Positions 17,853-31,495 of a stretch of DNA of 64,000 bases are shown here, piece by piece. Every line of letters starts with the position of its first letter. The first letter of the stretch is position 1. Made by a program: the position numbers and the translations under genes. Under the pieces are notes generated by a model. That model made no database searches. It was not told the origin of the DNA and saw nothing but the letters and a program-made list of their open reading frames with translations. The stretch is from VRUE01 sp963718755 (lineage in GTDB: Bacteria; Actinomycetota; Thermoleophilia; Solirubrobacterales; 70-9), in the NCBI GenBank assembly GCA_963718755.1, contig OY970376.1, forward strand, positions 1,550,001 through 1,614,000, given 5' to 3'.

Positions 17853-19502
17853 TTAGCCGTCGTAACCGGCGTGGACGTGGTCGCAGTGGTCCGACCTGGC
17901 GAAGGCTGGGCCTGCGCCATCCACGTCGTAGCAATAGATGAGCTCAGTCGGCATAGCCGGCGCCGGCAGAGAGGCCAGCGTCGCCGCCAGCTCGCCACAG
18001 GGAGACGTAGGAGCCGTGTCGGTGCAGGAGACCCCGTCCACCGCCGCGATGTCCATCGCGCGGCCGTAGTAATGGTTGGAGACGCCGCCCGAGACCGTGT
18101 ACATCGAGTGGTCGGAGCGCAGCGAGGAGATCGTGATCTGGTGCGATTGGGTGATCGCGCCGAGCAGGCCGACGATGCGCGGGTCGATCGCTCCGGCGTC
18201 GAGGTCCGCTTTCTGCGATTCGTTGGTGAAGCTCAGGTTCTCCCAGTTGATCGGGGCGAGAACCGCGTTGGGCAGAGCCAGTGCCCAGTCGACCGTGCTG
18301 GTCTGGCACTTGCCTTCGATCCGGTCGGCCTCGGCGAGGACGGCGTCGACGTACCACTTGGCGTGGTTGTGCTCGAACAGCCCGGCTCGCAGCCCCCCCT
18401 GCGACCAGATCATCCGCGCCAGCGTGGCGGCCGAGTCGGCGGGGTCCTGGCGGTGAATGCGGCCATCCCCATCGCCGTCGACGGCGTAGCGTTGCCACTC
18501 CTCGCCGACCAGGCCGAGCGCGCTGTGCTTCGCGAGCTCGCCCTTCGACATGCCGCGGCCGAAGTTCGACTCCAGGCGGGCGACGGCGGCCAGCGCCCAG
18601 ACACCGCGACGACCGAGGTCGTAGCGGGCGGCGGCTTCCTCGAAGGCGTTGAGGTAGGTGGTCGGCACCTTCTTGCGCCATGCCTTTGCCGTGTTGCAGC
18701 TCAGCACCTTGAGCTTCGGCGTCAGTTCGAAGAGGCCGGGAGCGGCACCGTTCAGCTGTCCGTAGCACTGGGCGTTGGCGAGTACCTCGGCGACGTACCA
18801 GTCGGCGTGGTTGTAGGCGAAGACGGCGTTGTACCAGTCGACCGGCGCGCCGGAGGCACGCAGGTAGTTGGCAGCGGCGTGGATCGCGTCCTCGGGGTCG
18901 TAGGGGTCCGCGACCCCGTCGCCGTTGGCGTCGACGCCGTAGCCGGCCCAGGTTTCCGGCATGAACTGCATCCAGCCGACCGCACCGGCCGAGGAGACGT
19001 TGAGGTTGGTGCCGAAGGCGGTCTCGATGCCGTTGATCGCGGCGAGGACGCTGGGACCCTGCGGGCCGAGCCCGTAGGCCGCGGCGGCCCGCTGGTAGAT
19101 CGGCACGAGCACCGCCGGCACGCCGGACGGTGCGCAGGTCGAGCCTGGAAGCAGCGGCACAGCGAAGGAGGGAGGAGCAACTGGGACACCACCCCCACCT
19201 TCTTCTTGTTCGGGTTCCGCCGCCTGCGGCGCGGGTCCAGGCTTGGGCTTCGCCGTGACTCCACCGTCCTCACCACTCGGCTTTGGCGCGGGCTCGGGCG
19301 GCGCTGCAAGGGTGTCGCCCTGCTGCAGTGACGGTTGTGGCGCCGGCGCTTCGGTCTGGCTCGCCGCCGTCCCGTCGTCACTCGCGACAGGCGCGATCGT
19401 CATCGCTTCCCCCGCGACCGGGTCGTCGGCAAGCGCGCCTGGCACGGCAAATGCCAGCACCAGGCCCGCCCCTGCCAAAACTCCGAGTAGGCGCTGCTTC
19501 AT
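17853..19502 (-). CDS. Secreted lytic transglycosylase with two SLT-like domains
   Basis: A 549-residue secreted cell-wall enzyme. After a signal peptide (LAGAGLVLAFAVPGALA, residues 8-24) and a Pro/Gln-rich linker come two SLT-type lysozyme folds. The first is near 130-245 with catalytic-type Glu in INGIETAFG and GWMQFMPETWAGYG. The second is near 280-400 with VARLESNFGRG. Both carry a DANGDGVADP/DGDGDGRIHR calcium-like loop. The C-terminus has NHYYGRAMDIAAVDG and DHVHAGYDG, recalling the His/Asp metal sites of D-Ala-D-Ala peptidases, so it may cut both glycan and peptide. The gene overlaps the upstream membrane-protein gene by ATGA. Confidence 0.85.
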   Translation of the reverse strand: MKQRLLGVLAGAGLVLAFAVPGALADDPVAGEAMTIAPVASDDGTAASQTEAPAPQPSLQQGDTLAAPPEPAPKPSGEDGGVTAKPKPGPAPQAAEPEQEEGGGGVPVAPPSFAVPLLPGSTCAPSGVPAVLVPIYQRAAAAYGLGPQGPSVLAAINGIETAFGTNLNVSSAGAVGWMQFMPETWAGYGVDANGDGVADPYDPEDAIHAAANYLRASGAPVDWYNAVFAYNHADWYVAEVLANAQCYGQLNGAAPGLFELTPKLKVLSCNTAKAWRKKVPTTYLNAFEEAAARYDLGRRGVWALAAVARLESNFGRGMSKGELAKHSALGLVGEEWQRYAVDGDGDGRIHRQDPADSAATLARMIWSQGGLRAGLFEHNHAKWYVDAVLAEADRIEGKCQTSTVDWALALPNAVLAPINWENLSFTNESQKADLDAGAIDPRIVGLLGAITQSHQITISSLRSDHSMYTVSGGVSNHYYGRAMDIAAVDGVSCTDTAPTSPCGELAATLASLPAPAMPTELIYCYDVDGAGPAFARSDHCDHVHAGYDG

Positions 19503-20356
19503 CCGCGCACGTCCGTCACGAGCCAGATCCCGTTCTTTTTGTTCAGCTCGAGTCGCAGCTCGCTGGTCAGCCCGACCCGCAGCAGCGAGACGCTGATCGT
19601 GTAGGCCTTGCCGGCCCGCGGCCCCGGAACGAGGTTGAGGACGCGCGCCTTCGGCACGGCCGCGTCCGCGGGTTGCCGCGGCGGCCGTTCGTCGAGCGCT
19701 TCGGCGAGCTGCGGAGATGCCGTTTCGCCGAACACAGCCTTTGCCCGCGCCGGCCGCTCGCCGATCTCATAGAAGACGAAGGCCTCCGAGAAACGGCGGG
19801 CGACTTTCGCCGCCGCCGGGCCGGCCGGCACCGGCTTCCTGCTCGAGCTCGTCGCCGCTGCACCCTCTTCAGCAGCGGAGGTTTCGTCGCCGGCAAGCGG
19901 TGCGTCGCTTGCGCTTTCCGCGTCGAGTTCCGTGTCCTCCCCTCCCGTCGCCGGGGCAACGCCTTCACCCTCATCAACCTCGAAGCTCGGTGCCACTCCC
20001 TGCAGCTCACGGCCAGAAGGCTGGGCGGACTCTGGCTCGGGGGTCGCGATTGCCACCCGGGTTGGCGCGGCAACCTGCTGGGGCGGCGTCTCGCCGCTAC
20101 CGGGCAGCAAGAGGACACCGGCGAGCGCGGCGGCAGCGGCGATGCCGGCGAGTGCCGCGGCACCGACGCTGCGGCCGGCCGGGGCATGGCCGGCAAAGCG
20201 CTCCCGCAAGGGCCAGAGCAGCCGCCGCTCGATCGACCAGGCCGCCCGCTCAAACGGCCAGCGAACGAGATCGGCGACAGCAGAGAAGAAGCGCATGCTG
20301 CGCCCTCGCGGATCACCGTTGATGTGACGTCGTCTCAGCATCTGTTTGAAGCTCAC
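19499..20356 (-). CDS. Single-pass membrane protein coupled to transglycosylase
   Basis: A 285-residue protein with a cytoplasmic basic N-terminus and one membrane helix (VGAAALAGIAAAAALAGVLLL, roughly residues 64-84). A long acidic, Ala/Glu/Pro-rich extracellular linker follows, then a C-terminal folded domain (about 185-285) with ISVSLLRVGLTSELRLELNK. I do not recognise the family. The last residues overlap the transglycosylase start (ATGA), so the two products are probably made together and may act together in the cell wall. Start ATG 20356 or an in-frame ATG 20 codons later. Confidence 0.65.
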   Translation of the reverse strand: MSFKQMLRRRHINGDPRGRSMRFFSAVADLVRWPFERAAWSIERRLLWPLRERFAGHAPAGRSVGAAALAGIAAAAALAGVLLLPGSGETPPQQVAAPTRVAIATPEPESAQPSGRELQGVAPSFEVDEGEGVAPATGGEDTELDAESASDAPLAGDETSAAEEGAAATSSSRKPVPAGPAAAKVARRFSEAFVFYEIGERPARAKAVFGETASPQLAEALDERPPRQPADAAVPKARVLNLVPGPRAGKAYTISVSLLRVGLTSELRLELNKKNGIWLVTDVRG

Positions 20357-20464
20357 TGAAGCTTACGTCGGAATCTGCGCCTTTTTCCTGAAGTCCCGCC
20401 GCCTGGGTTGCGTATCCCAGCCGGCGCCGCAGGCCCCTTCATACAGGCACAAACTCAGCGGCGA

Positions 20465-23043
<2,579 letters not shown>

Positions 23044-23044
<1 letters not shown>

Positions 23045-23397
23045 CAGAGTCCTTCCCTCGCGATTCGGCCTTCGAGCTCGGCGGCGTGGCGCCGCATCCG
23101 CTCGAGCTTGGCGCGCATCCTCTCCACCTCGGCTTCCATGTTCAGCACCGTTTCGACCCCGGCGAGGTTGAGGCCCTGCTCAGAGGTGAGCCGCTGGATG
23201 TGACGCAGCCGCTCGACGTCGCGCTGGGAGTAGAGGCGGGTGTTCTTCGGTGAGCGCTGCGGCTCGATCAGGCCGCGCGCCTCGTACATGCGCAGCGTCT
23301 GCGGGTGCATGTGCGCGAGCTCGGCGGCGACCGAGATCATGAAGACGCCGCGCTCGGCGGCGACCGAGATCTCGACTCGTTCGCGCTGCGTGTTCAC
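23044..23397 (-). CDS. hspR: MerR-family heat-shock repressor HspR
   Basis: A 117-residue regulator with a MerR-type helix-turn-helix: MISVAAELAHMHPQTLRMYE (around 20-39), ARGLIEPQRSPKNTRLYS as the wing, and a C-terminal coiled coil. HspR represses the dnaK operon and clpB with DnaK as co-repressor in Streptomyces and Mycobacterium. The position between dnaJ and clpB fits. The N-terminus repeats the phrase ISVAAE at residues 10-15 and 21-26; the core begins at the second. A family C palindrome separates it from dnaJ. Confidence 0.93.
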
Positions 23398-23406
23398 TGC
23401 CCCACC

Positions 23407-23453
23407 CCGCGTGGTTCTTTATGAAAGCAGTGGTTGATTAAGGAACCACGCGG
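23407..23453. repeat. Palindromic element family C, copy 1
   Basis: Arms ccgcgtggttctttat (23407-23422) and attaaggaaccacgcgg (23437-23453) form a long hairpin with a ~14-nt loop in the short dnaJ-hspR gap. The core 41 bp matches, on the minus strand, the palindrome at 38753-38793 in length and arm sequence. It could attenuate or process the operon transcript here, reducing hspR-clpB relative to dnaK-dnaJ. Confidence 0.8.
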
Positions 23454-23455
23454 CC

Positions 23456-24577
<1,122 letters not shown>

Positions 24578-24585
24578 CCGCCCTC

Positions 24586-25187
24586 CTACTCCGCCACCAC
24601 CACGCGAGCGGGCCGGATCAGCTGATCGCCGAAGCGGTAGCCCTTCTGCATCGTCTCGACGACCACACCGGACTCAACCCCCTCGGCCGGCTGAGCCGAA
24701 AGCGCCTCGTGCAGGTTCGGATCAAACCTCTCCCCAGTCGGATCCACCGCCTCGATCCCATGCTTAGCCAACGAGTCACGCAAGCTCCTGAACACCAGGA
24801 TGACCCCATGGGCAAGTCCATCGTCTGAGTCCCCCTCGGGATCCAGGCCAGCGGCCTGAATAGCCCGCTCGAGGTCATCGAGAGCCGGGAGAACGTCCCG
24901 AAGCACTTCAGCTTTTCCTCGTCCAGCAGCGGCCAGGACTTCAGCACTCATCCGCTTCCTGAAGTTCTCGAAGTCGGCCTTCGTTCGCTTCGCGAGATCC
25001 AGGTACTCGTCTCGCTCGGCGAGAAGGGCATCGAGGTCCTTCGCAATCTCCTCTCCCGCGGGTGGCGGCGTAGGGGGGACCTCCCCTGAGGAAGCTTTAG
25101 CTACCGCAGGGGGAGGTGGGTCCCCTGCGCCGACAGGACCCGCGGGCCGGGGCTCATCAGTCCCTTGGTCATCCCTTTGGTGGTCCC

Positions 25188-25191
<4 letters not shown>
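24586..25191 (-). CDS. grpE: Nucleotide exchange factor GrpE
   Basis: A 201-residue exchange factor for DnaK. A disordered Pro/Glu-rich N-terminus (1-45) precedes a long coiled coil (AERDEYLDLAKRTKADFENF) and the beta-wing domain with DPTGERFDPNLHEALS and GVVVETMQKGYRFGDQLIRPA. The start overlaps the dnaK stop as ATGA. Codon choice in 24.6-24.95 kb looks less GC-biased than its neighbours. A GC-rich imperfect palindrome (25072-25126) encodes part of the disordered N-terminus. Confidence 0.96.
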
Positions 25192-27089
<1,898 letters not shown>

Positions 27090-27215
27090 TTCTCAACTAC
27101 CTCCAGGTCCAGGGGTTTTGCCGTCAACTGGTTGAGAGCCGCCGAGCGGACTCTGAAAATCTAAGTGGCAGTATGGCAGATTCTGGATTAACTTCAAGTC
27201 GGCTTTCCGTATATT
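27090..27215 (-). promoter_or_regulatory. Likely heat-shock promoter/operator region of dnaK
   Basis: On the minus strand TTGAAG (27194-27199 complement) is followed about 16-17 nt later by CATACT, a fair sigma-70 type promoter. Downstream, paired half-sites tctcaac (27091-27097) and gttgaga (27131-27137), and the inverted tcaac-tg-gttga at 27124-27135, lie in the leader. The canonical HspR inverted repeat cttgagt-N7-actcaag is not present in exact form, so the operator assignment is weak. Confidence 0.4.
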
Positions 27216-27297
27216 GGTCTCGCGCTTGGTTTGCGCGCGGCAGTGACGGGCAGCAAAGGGAGACGCCTCGATTAATCCACGGATGAGGAGGAATCTC

Positions 27298-28449
27298 TTG
27301 AGTTACGCCCATATATCGCCCCGGCGTTCCTTGCTGGTGGCCGTAGTGGCGCTGGTTGCTCTATTGCTCGTACCCGGCTGGGCCGCGGCGAAGCAGAAGG
27401 CGATTCACGACCAGGGCAAAGGCAAGGTCGTCAACACGATGACGCGCAACCTCTACCTGGGCGCCGACCTGACGCCGGCGATCGTGGCGAAAACCCCTGA
27501 AGAATTCGTCGCCGCCAACGGCCAGATCCTGCGCGAAGTGACCGCCAACGACTTCCCCACCCGGGCCGAGGGCCTCGCCGATGAGATCCTCGATGCCAAG
27601 CCCGACCTGGTCGGCCTGCAGGAGGTGGCGCTCTGGCGCACCGCGCCGGTCGACTTCGAAGTCCTGGCGAAAGGGCCGAGCGCGACGACGGTCCGCTACG
27701 ACTACTTGCAGGAACTGCTCGCCGAGCTCAACCAGGGCAAACCGAGCTACGAAGTCGTCGTCGTCCAGGACGAGTTCGACCTCGAGGCGCCCGCCGATGA
27801 GGATGAAAACCCGGCAACCGGACCGCTCGGCGCTGACATCAACGGCCGGCTGACGATGCGCGACGTGATCCTCGCCCGTCGTGGCGCCGGCGTGCAGACC
27901 TGGAACGAGCAGGGTGCCAACTTCAAAACCCTGCTCACCGTTCCGATTCTGAGCGGCACCAGCTCGCTGACGATCAAACGCGGCTGGACGGCGACCGATG
28001 CCAAGGTCCGCGGCAGCCATCCGTTCCGCTTCGTCAATACCCATCTGGAGGCGTTCCAGCCGCTGGTCCGCGCGGCCCAGGCGGGCGAGCTGGTGGCGCC
28101 CACGGGGCCGGCGACGAGCGATCTGCCCGTCGTCCTGCTCGGTGACCTCAACTCTGACGACGACACGGTCGAAGGCGAAGATCGGCTCGCTTATGAAGCG
28201 CTGCTCGCGACCGGCATGGTCGAGCGCAGCACGAACAAACCGCTCAGCTGTTGCCTCAAGTCGAGCCTGCTCGCCGTGGGCAAAGGCGGCAGCGAAGGCG
28301 ACTTCGACCACCAGGTCGACCACATCATGACCCGCGACCCCGAAGTGGTGACGCTGCAGAGTTCATCGGTCAGCGGCATCCAGCCGGTAAACGGCTTCTG
28401 GAACTCCGACCACGCGGGCGTCTTCAGCGCCCTGCGCTTCGGCCGCTAA
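27298..28449 (+). CDS. Secreted endonuclease/exonuclease/phosphatase-fold protein
   Basis: A secreted DNase I-fold hydrolase of about 383 residues. A signal peptide (SLLVAVVALVALLLVPGWAAA) precedes the domain. Key motifs are TRNLYLGADLTP, the metal-binding Glu in LVGLQEVALW, GDLNSDD and the closing NSDHAGVFSALRF with catalytic His. TTG 27298 is the likely start because GAGGAGG sits 6 nt before it; the in-frame ATG 27283 has no such site. Substrate could be nucleic acid, phosphoinositide or another phosphoester. A strong hairpin follows the stop. Confidence 0.82.
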   Translation: MSYAHISPRRSLLVAVVALVALLLVPGWAAAKQKAIHDQGKGKVVNTMTRNLYLGADLTPAIVAKTPEEFVAANGQILREVTANDFPTRAEGLADEILDAKPDLVGLQEVALWRTAPVDFEVLAKGPSATTVRYDYLQELLAELNQGKPSYEVVVVQDEFDLEAPADEDENPATGPLGADINGRLTMRDVILARRGAGVQTWNEQGANFKTLLTVPILSGTSSLTIKRGWTATDAKVRGSHPFRFVNTHLEAFQPLVRAAQAGELVAPTGPATSDLPVVLLGDLNSDDDTVEGEDRLAYEALLATGMVERSTNKPLSCCLKSSLLAVGKGGSEGDFDHQVDHIMTRDPEVVTLQSSSVSGIQPVNGFWNSDHAGVFSALRFGR

Positions 28450-28457
28450 CCAGCTCC

Positions 28458-28490
28458 CCGCCGCCGATGGGCCACACCCGTCGGCGGCGG
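28458..28490 (+). terminator. Terminator-like hairpin after the EEP gene
   Basis: A perfect 10-bp GC stem (28458-28467 with 28481-28490) and a 13-nt loop begin 8 nt after the stop of the secreted EEP gene. No long T-tract follows, as is common in high-GC bacteria. Repeat B1 begins 6 nt further on. Confidence 0.6.
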
Positions 28491-28495
28491 TGTCT

Positions 28496-28608
28496 AGGCC
28501 TTCCCGGTAGGGCTGGAATGTCTTGTACTTTTTCGTCGAGGCAATCGGGCGATAGCCCAACCCGCGATACACCGAAAAAGTTAAGTGAAAGCCCTACCGG
28601 GAAGGCCT
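28496..28608. repeat. Palindromic element family B, copy 1
   Basis: Perfect 18-bp terminal arms (28496-28513 and 28591-28608) enclose an inner stem actttttcg/cgaaaaagt and an apical gggc-gata-gccc hairpin. The 113-bp element matches 31363-31476, with arm differences compensated on the other side. It ends on the stop codon of the minus-strand cytochrome c gene and follows the plus-strand EEP terminator, so it sits between convergent genes. Confidence 0.85.
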
Positions 28609-29024
28609 CAACCCTCACCTGCCGTTGCGGCGACGAAGGCGGCCACTTCTTCGGCCTGTTCGCCGTCGATGATGCCGCCCGGCATCCGTCCCGGCGTGGT
28701 GCTGCCGTCGACGCCCTCCTCGATCGCGCTGAGCACGCGGCCTTCGGTCGCCTTGATCGTGTCCGCCGCCGTTGGGCCTTCCGGCGGGCCTGAGGGGGCC
28801 AGCAATTCATCGAGGTCCGGAGCGAAGTTGCCGTCGGTCCCCGCCGCGTAGAGCGCGTGGCAGGTGCCGCAGTTGGTCTCGAAGAGCTCCTTGCCCTGCT
28901 CGAGCCCGGCCGGAACCGAGGCCGCGGTGGCCTCGTCGCCGTCCGCGCGGAAGGCGAGCCAGGGGATGAGGGCGGCCAGGACGATGACCAGCAGCCCGAA
29001 GACGATGAAGGTCTTCTTACTCAT
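28608..29024 (-). CDS. Membrane-anchored monoheme cytochrome c
   Basis: A 138-residue cytochrome c. The N-terminal helix (FIVFGLLVIVLAALIPWLAF, about 5-24) anchors it outside the membrane, then the heme motif CGTCH with LFETN before it (near residue 55). An axial Met is likely in GRMPGGIIDG. It is an electron carrier of the class-I/CccA type. It shares 8 bases with the nth gene (start inside the nth stop region), so the two are co-translated, although no functional link is known. Confidence 0.88.
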   Translation of the reverse strand: MSKKTFIVFGLLVIVLAALIPWLAFRADGDEATAASVPAGLEQGKELFETNCGTCHALYAAGTDGNFAPDLDELLAPSGPPEGPTAADTIKATEGRVLSAIEEGVDGSTTPGRMPGGIIDGEQAEEVAAFVAATAGEG

Positions 29025-29685
29025 TCGGGCGGGCACGGTACCAGGGACACATGCGACGCAGGGCGCACTCGCCGCAGCGGGGTTTGGGACGGCATATCTC
29101 GCGGCCGTGGCGGATCAGGTTCATGTGCAGCTCGTAGGCGTCCTCGGCGGGGACGATCGCCAGCATCTCGTCGTGGGCGCGCTCGAATGAGGCGTTCGCC
29201 GGGAAGAGGCCGAGGCGGCCGCCGACGCGGTGGACGTGGACGTCGACGGGGATCTCCGGGATCCCCCAGGTGAAGATCAGCACGCAGGCCGCCGTTTTGC
29301 GCCCGACCCCCGGCAGCGAGAGGAGGAACTCGAGCGACTCCTCGCGCGGCGCCGTCCTGGTCCACTCGAGGTCGGGATGCTCGCCGAGCTGCTCGAGGAT
29401 CGCCTGGATCCGAGGCGCCTTCTGCCTGGCGAGCCCGCCGGGGCGGATCGCCTCCTCGAGCTCGTCCACGGGAGCGTCGCGCACCGCCTCCCAGGTCGGG
29501 TAGCGCTCGCGAAGCTGAGCGAAGGAGCGGTCGCGATTGCGGTCGTTGGTGTGCTGGGAGAGCACCGTCTTGATCAACTCGGCGATCGGCTGCCCGTGCG
29601 GCTCGTTGACCGGCTGCCCGTACATCTCCCGCAGGCGGTCGCGGATCGCCCGCACGCGGCGTTTGTCGGGTCGCTTCCAGCTCAC
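29017..29685 (-). CDS. nth: Endonuclease III (DNA glycosylase/AP lyase)
   Basis: A 222-residue base-excision repair enzyme. It has the helix-hairpin-helix LPGVGRKTAACVL with catalytic Lys, the catalytic Asp in PVDVHVHRV, and four C-terminal Cys for a 4Fe-4S cluster (CRPKPRC, then GEC and RRMC). Spacing is C-X5-C-X2-C-X5-C, one residue shorter in the first gap than E. coli Nth. It removes oxidised pyrimidines and nicks the abasic site. Its 3' end overlaps the cytochrome c start. Confidence 0.92.
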   Translation of the reverse strand: MSWKRPDKRRVRAIRDRLREMYGQPVNEPHGQPIAELIKTVLSQHTNDRNRDRSFAQLRERYPTWEAVRDAPVDELEEAIRPGGLARQKAPRIQAILEQLGEHPDLEWTRTAPREESLEFLLSLPGVGRKTAACVLIFTWGIPEIPVDVHVHRVGGRLGLFPANASFERAHDEMLAIVPAEDAYELHMNLIRHGREICRPKPRCGECALRRMCPWYRARPNE

Positions 29686-29708
29686 GAGCTGGACCCTAGT
29701 TGGCCCAT

Positions 29709-30551
29709 ATGCTGCTGCTCGTGGCGACGACCCCGGCGGCGACTATCGAAGACGGAGAGCTCGTTCTCGACGGCGTGCGGGTCTTCTACCGGCGCGTCCC
29801 GGGGGAGGGCACGCCGACGGTCTACTTCCACGGCAACCCGACGCACAGCGAGGACTGGCTGCCGTTCATGGAACGCGGAGGACCATCGATCGCGATCGAC
29901 ATGCCGGGTTGGGGCCGATCGGACCGGCCCGATCCGGCCCGCTTCGACTACTCGATGTACGGGCTCTCGGCCTTTCTCGAGCGCTGCCTCGACGAGCTCG
30001 GCGTCACGCGGCGCAAGCTCGTCGTCCACGACTGGGGATCGCTTGCCCTGATCGGCGCCCAGCGCCGGCCCGACCTGGTCGAGAAACTGGTCATGGTCAA
30101 TGTGGTGCCCCTGCTGCCCGGATACCGCTGGCACTGGGTCGCCCGGGTCTGGCGCAGCCGACCTCTGGGCGAGCTGGCCAACGCGACGACGACCCGCGCC
30201 TCGATGGCGCTGACGATGCGCCAGGCAAAGGGCGACCGCAGCTCGATGCCGCCCTGGCTCGTCGACATGGTCTGGAAGCACTGGGACAAGGGCACCCAGG
30301 CCGCGATCCTCGCCCTCTACCGCCACGCCAACCCCGACCGTCTGGCCGCAGCCGGCAAGGACCAGAACAACCTCACCTGCCCCACCCTCATCCTCTGGGG
30401 CAACCGCGACCCCTACCTGCCAACCAAATTCGCCGAGGACTACGCCCGCGCCCTCCCCAACGCGAGCTTCGAAGCAATTGAGGGCGCCGGTCACTGGCCC
30501 TGGATAGACGACGCACGAGTCATCGATCGCGTGGTCCGTTTCGTCTCCTGA
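29709..30551 (+). CDS. Haloalkane dehalogenase-like alpha/beta hydrolase
   Basis: A 280-residue alpha/beta hydrolase. It has the oxyanion motif HGNPTHSEDW, a nucleophile elbow VVHDWGSL whose nucleophile is Asp, and the acid and His in LWGNRDPYLP and GAGHWPWID. An Asp nucleophile in HDWG is the mark of haloalkane dehalogenases and epoxide hydrolases rather than esterases. Start could be TTG 29700, ATG 29709 or GTG 29721. The substrate is not predictable, and no partner genes are adjacent. Confidence 0.85.
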   Translation: MLLLVATTPAATIEDGELVLDGVRVFYRRVPGEGTPTVYFHGNPTHSEDWLPFMERGGPSIAIDMPGWGRSDRPDPARFDYSMYGLSAFLERCLDELGVTRRKLVVHDWGSLALIGAQRRPDLVEKLVMVNVVPLLPGYRWHWVARVWRSRPLGELANATTTRASMALTMRQAKGDRSSMPPWLVDMVWKHWDKGTQAAILALYRHANPDRLAAAGKDQNNLTCPTLILWGNRDPYLPTKFAEDYARALPNASFEAIEGAGHWPWIDDARVIDRVVRFVS

Positions 30552-30586
30552 CCCCCGTCGGTTAACGGGGTATTTACAATTACCCG

Positions 30587-31363
30587 ATGTCTCGTGCGTT
30601 CGCGGCGCTGACCGCCAAGCTGCCCCAGGGCTGGGGCGACCTTGCCAGGCAAATCGGTCTGCTCGTCATTGTCGATCTCGCTTACGAGACCGTGCGCGGC
30701 ATGGCCGACGGTCAGCGCGCCGTGGCCTTCGCCAACGGCCAGCAGATCATCGACATCGAGCGCTCGACCCACACCTTCTTCGAGCCCGGCTGGCAGTCGT
30801 TCTTCACCCAGGCGCAGTGGTTGATCGACTTCGCCAACCAGATCTACATGAACAGCCAGTTCGCGGTCGTCGTCGCCTTCTTCTTCTGGCTCTACTTCTT
30901 CCACAACAGCGCCTACTACTTCGTCCGCAACATGTTCATGGTCTCGATGGGGCTGGCGTTACTCGGCTACGCGTTCTACCCGACCGCCCCCCCCCGCTTC
31001 TTCGGCGAGTACGGCTTCGTCGACACGATCAACGACTTCTCCAGCGTCAACCACGATTCGGGCTTGGCTAAAGCCTTCATCAACCCCTACGCGGCCGTGC
31101 CGAGCATGCACTGTGCCTTCGCGTCGATGGTTGGCCTCAGCGCCTTCCGCCTGGTCAAGCATCGCCCGTTCAAAGTCTTCTGGCTCTGCTGGCCGCTGCT
31201 CGTCGCCTGGGTCGTGATCGTCACCGGCAACCACTACTGGCTCGACGTAGCCCTCGGCTGGGGGGTAGCGGCCATCTCAGCTCTGGTGGCCAGCCGGCTG
31301 CTGGCCCGCGCCCGCCCGCACGCCTGGGCCTGGCGCGCATCCCCACAAGAAGCTGACGCGTAG
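30587..31363 (+). CDS. PAP2-superfamily membrane phosphatase/phosphotransferase
   Basis: A 258-residue protein with about five to six membrane helices and the PAP2 catalytic blocks YAAVPSMHCAFA (motif 2 His) and TGNHYWLDVALG (motif 3). This is the PAP2_3 subgroup, which includes inositol-phosphate transferases such as Aur1. It sits next to a phosphatidylinositol-phosphate synthase-like gene and Ino1, so a role in inositol lipid metabolism (phosphate removal or head-group transfer) is a reasonable inference. Its TAG stop touches repeat B2. Confidence 0.85.
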   Translation: MSRAFAALTAKLPQGWGDLARQIGLLVIVDLAYETVRGMADGQRAVAFANGQQIIDIERSTHTFFEPGWQSFFTQAQWLIDFANQIYMNSQFAVVVAFFFWLYFFHNSAYYFVRNMFMVSMGLALLGYAFYPTAPPRFFGEYGFVDTINDFSSVNHDSGLAKAFINPYAAVPSMHCAFASMVGLSAFRLVKHRPFKVFWLCWPLLVAWVVIVTGNHYWLDVALGWGVAAISALVASRLLARARPHAWAWRASPQEADA

Positions 31364-31476
31364 AGGCCATCCCGGCAGGGGTGGAACGTCTTGTACTTTT
31401 TCGTCGAGGCCATCGGGCGATAGCCCACCCGCGATCCACCGAAAAAGTTAAGTGGAACCCCTGCCGGGATGGCCTC
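31363..31476. repeat. Palindromic element family B, copy 2
   Basis: Perfect 19-bp arms (31363-31381 and 31458-31476) with the same inner stem and apical hairpin as copy 1 and the same orientation. Arms differ from copy 1 at several positions with paired changes, so complementarity is kept. Begins in the stop codon of the PAP2 gene and ends just before the CDP-alcohol transferase gene, so it lies inside the likely operon. Confidence 0.85.
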
Positions 31477-31495
31477 GTCCGTTAGCCTCAGCGCA

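Noticed and set aside
27283..27297. ATG 27283 as start of the secreted EEP protein
   Set aside because: The GAGGAGG lies after this ATG and 6 nt before TTG 27298, which better fits initiation.
27297..27303. CTTGAGT as an HspR half-site
   Set aside because: It overlaps the probable TTG start of the EEP gene, and no partner half-site follows at the required 7-nt spacing.
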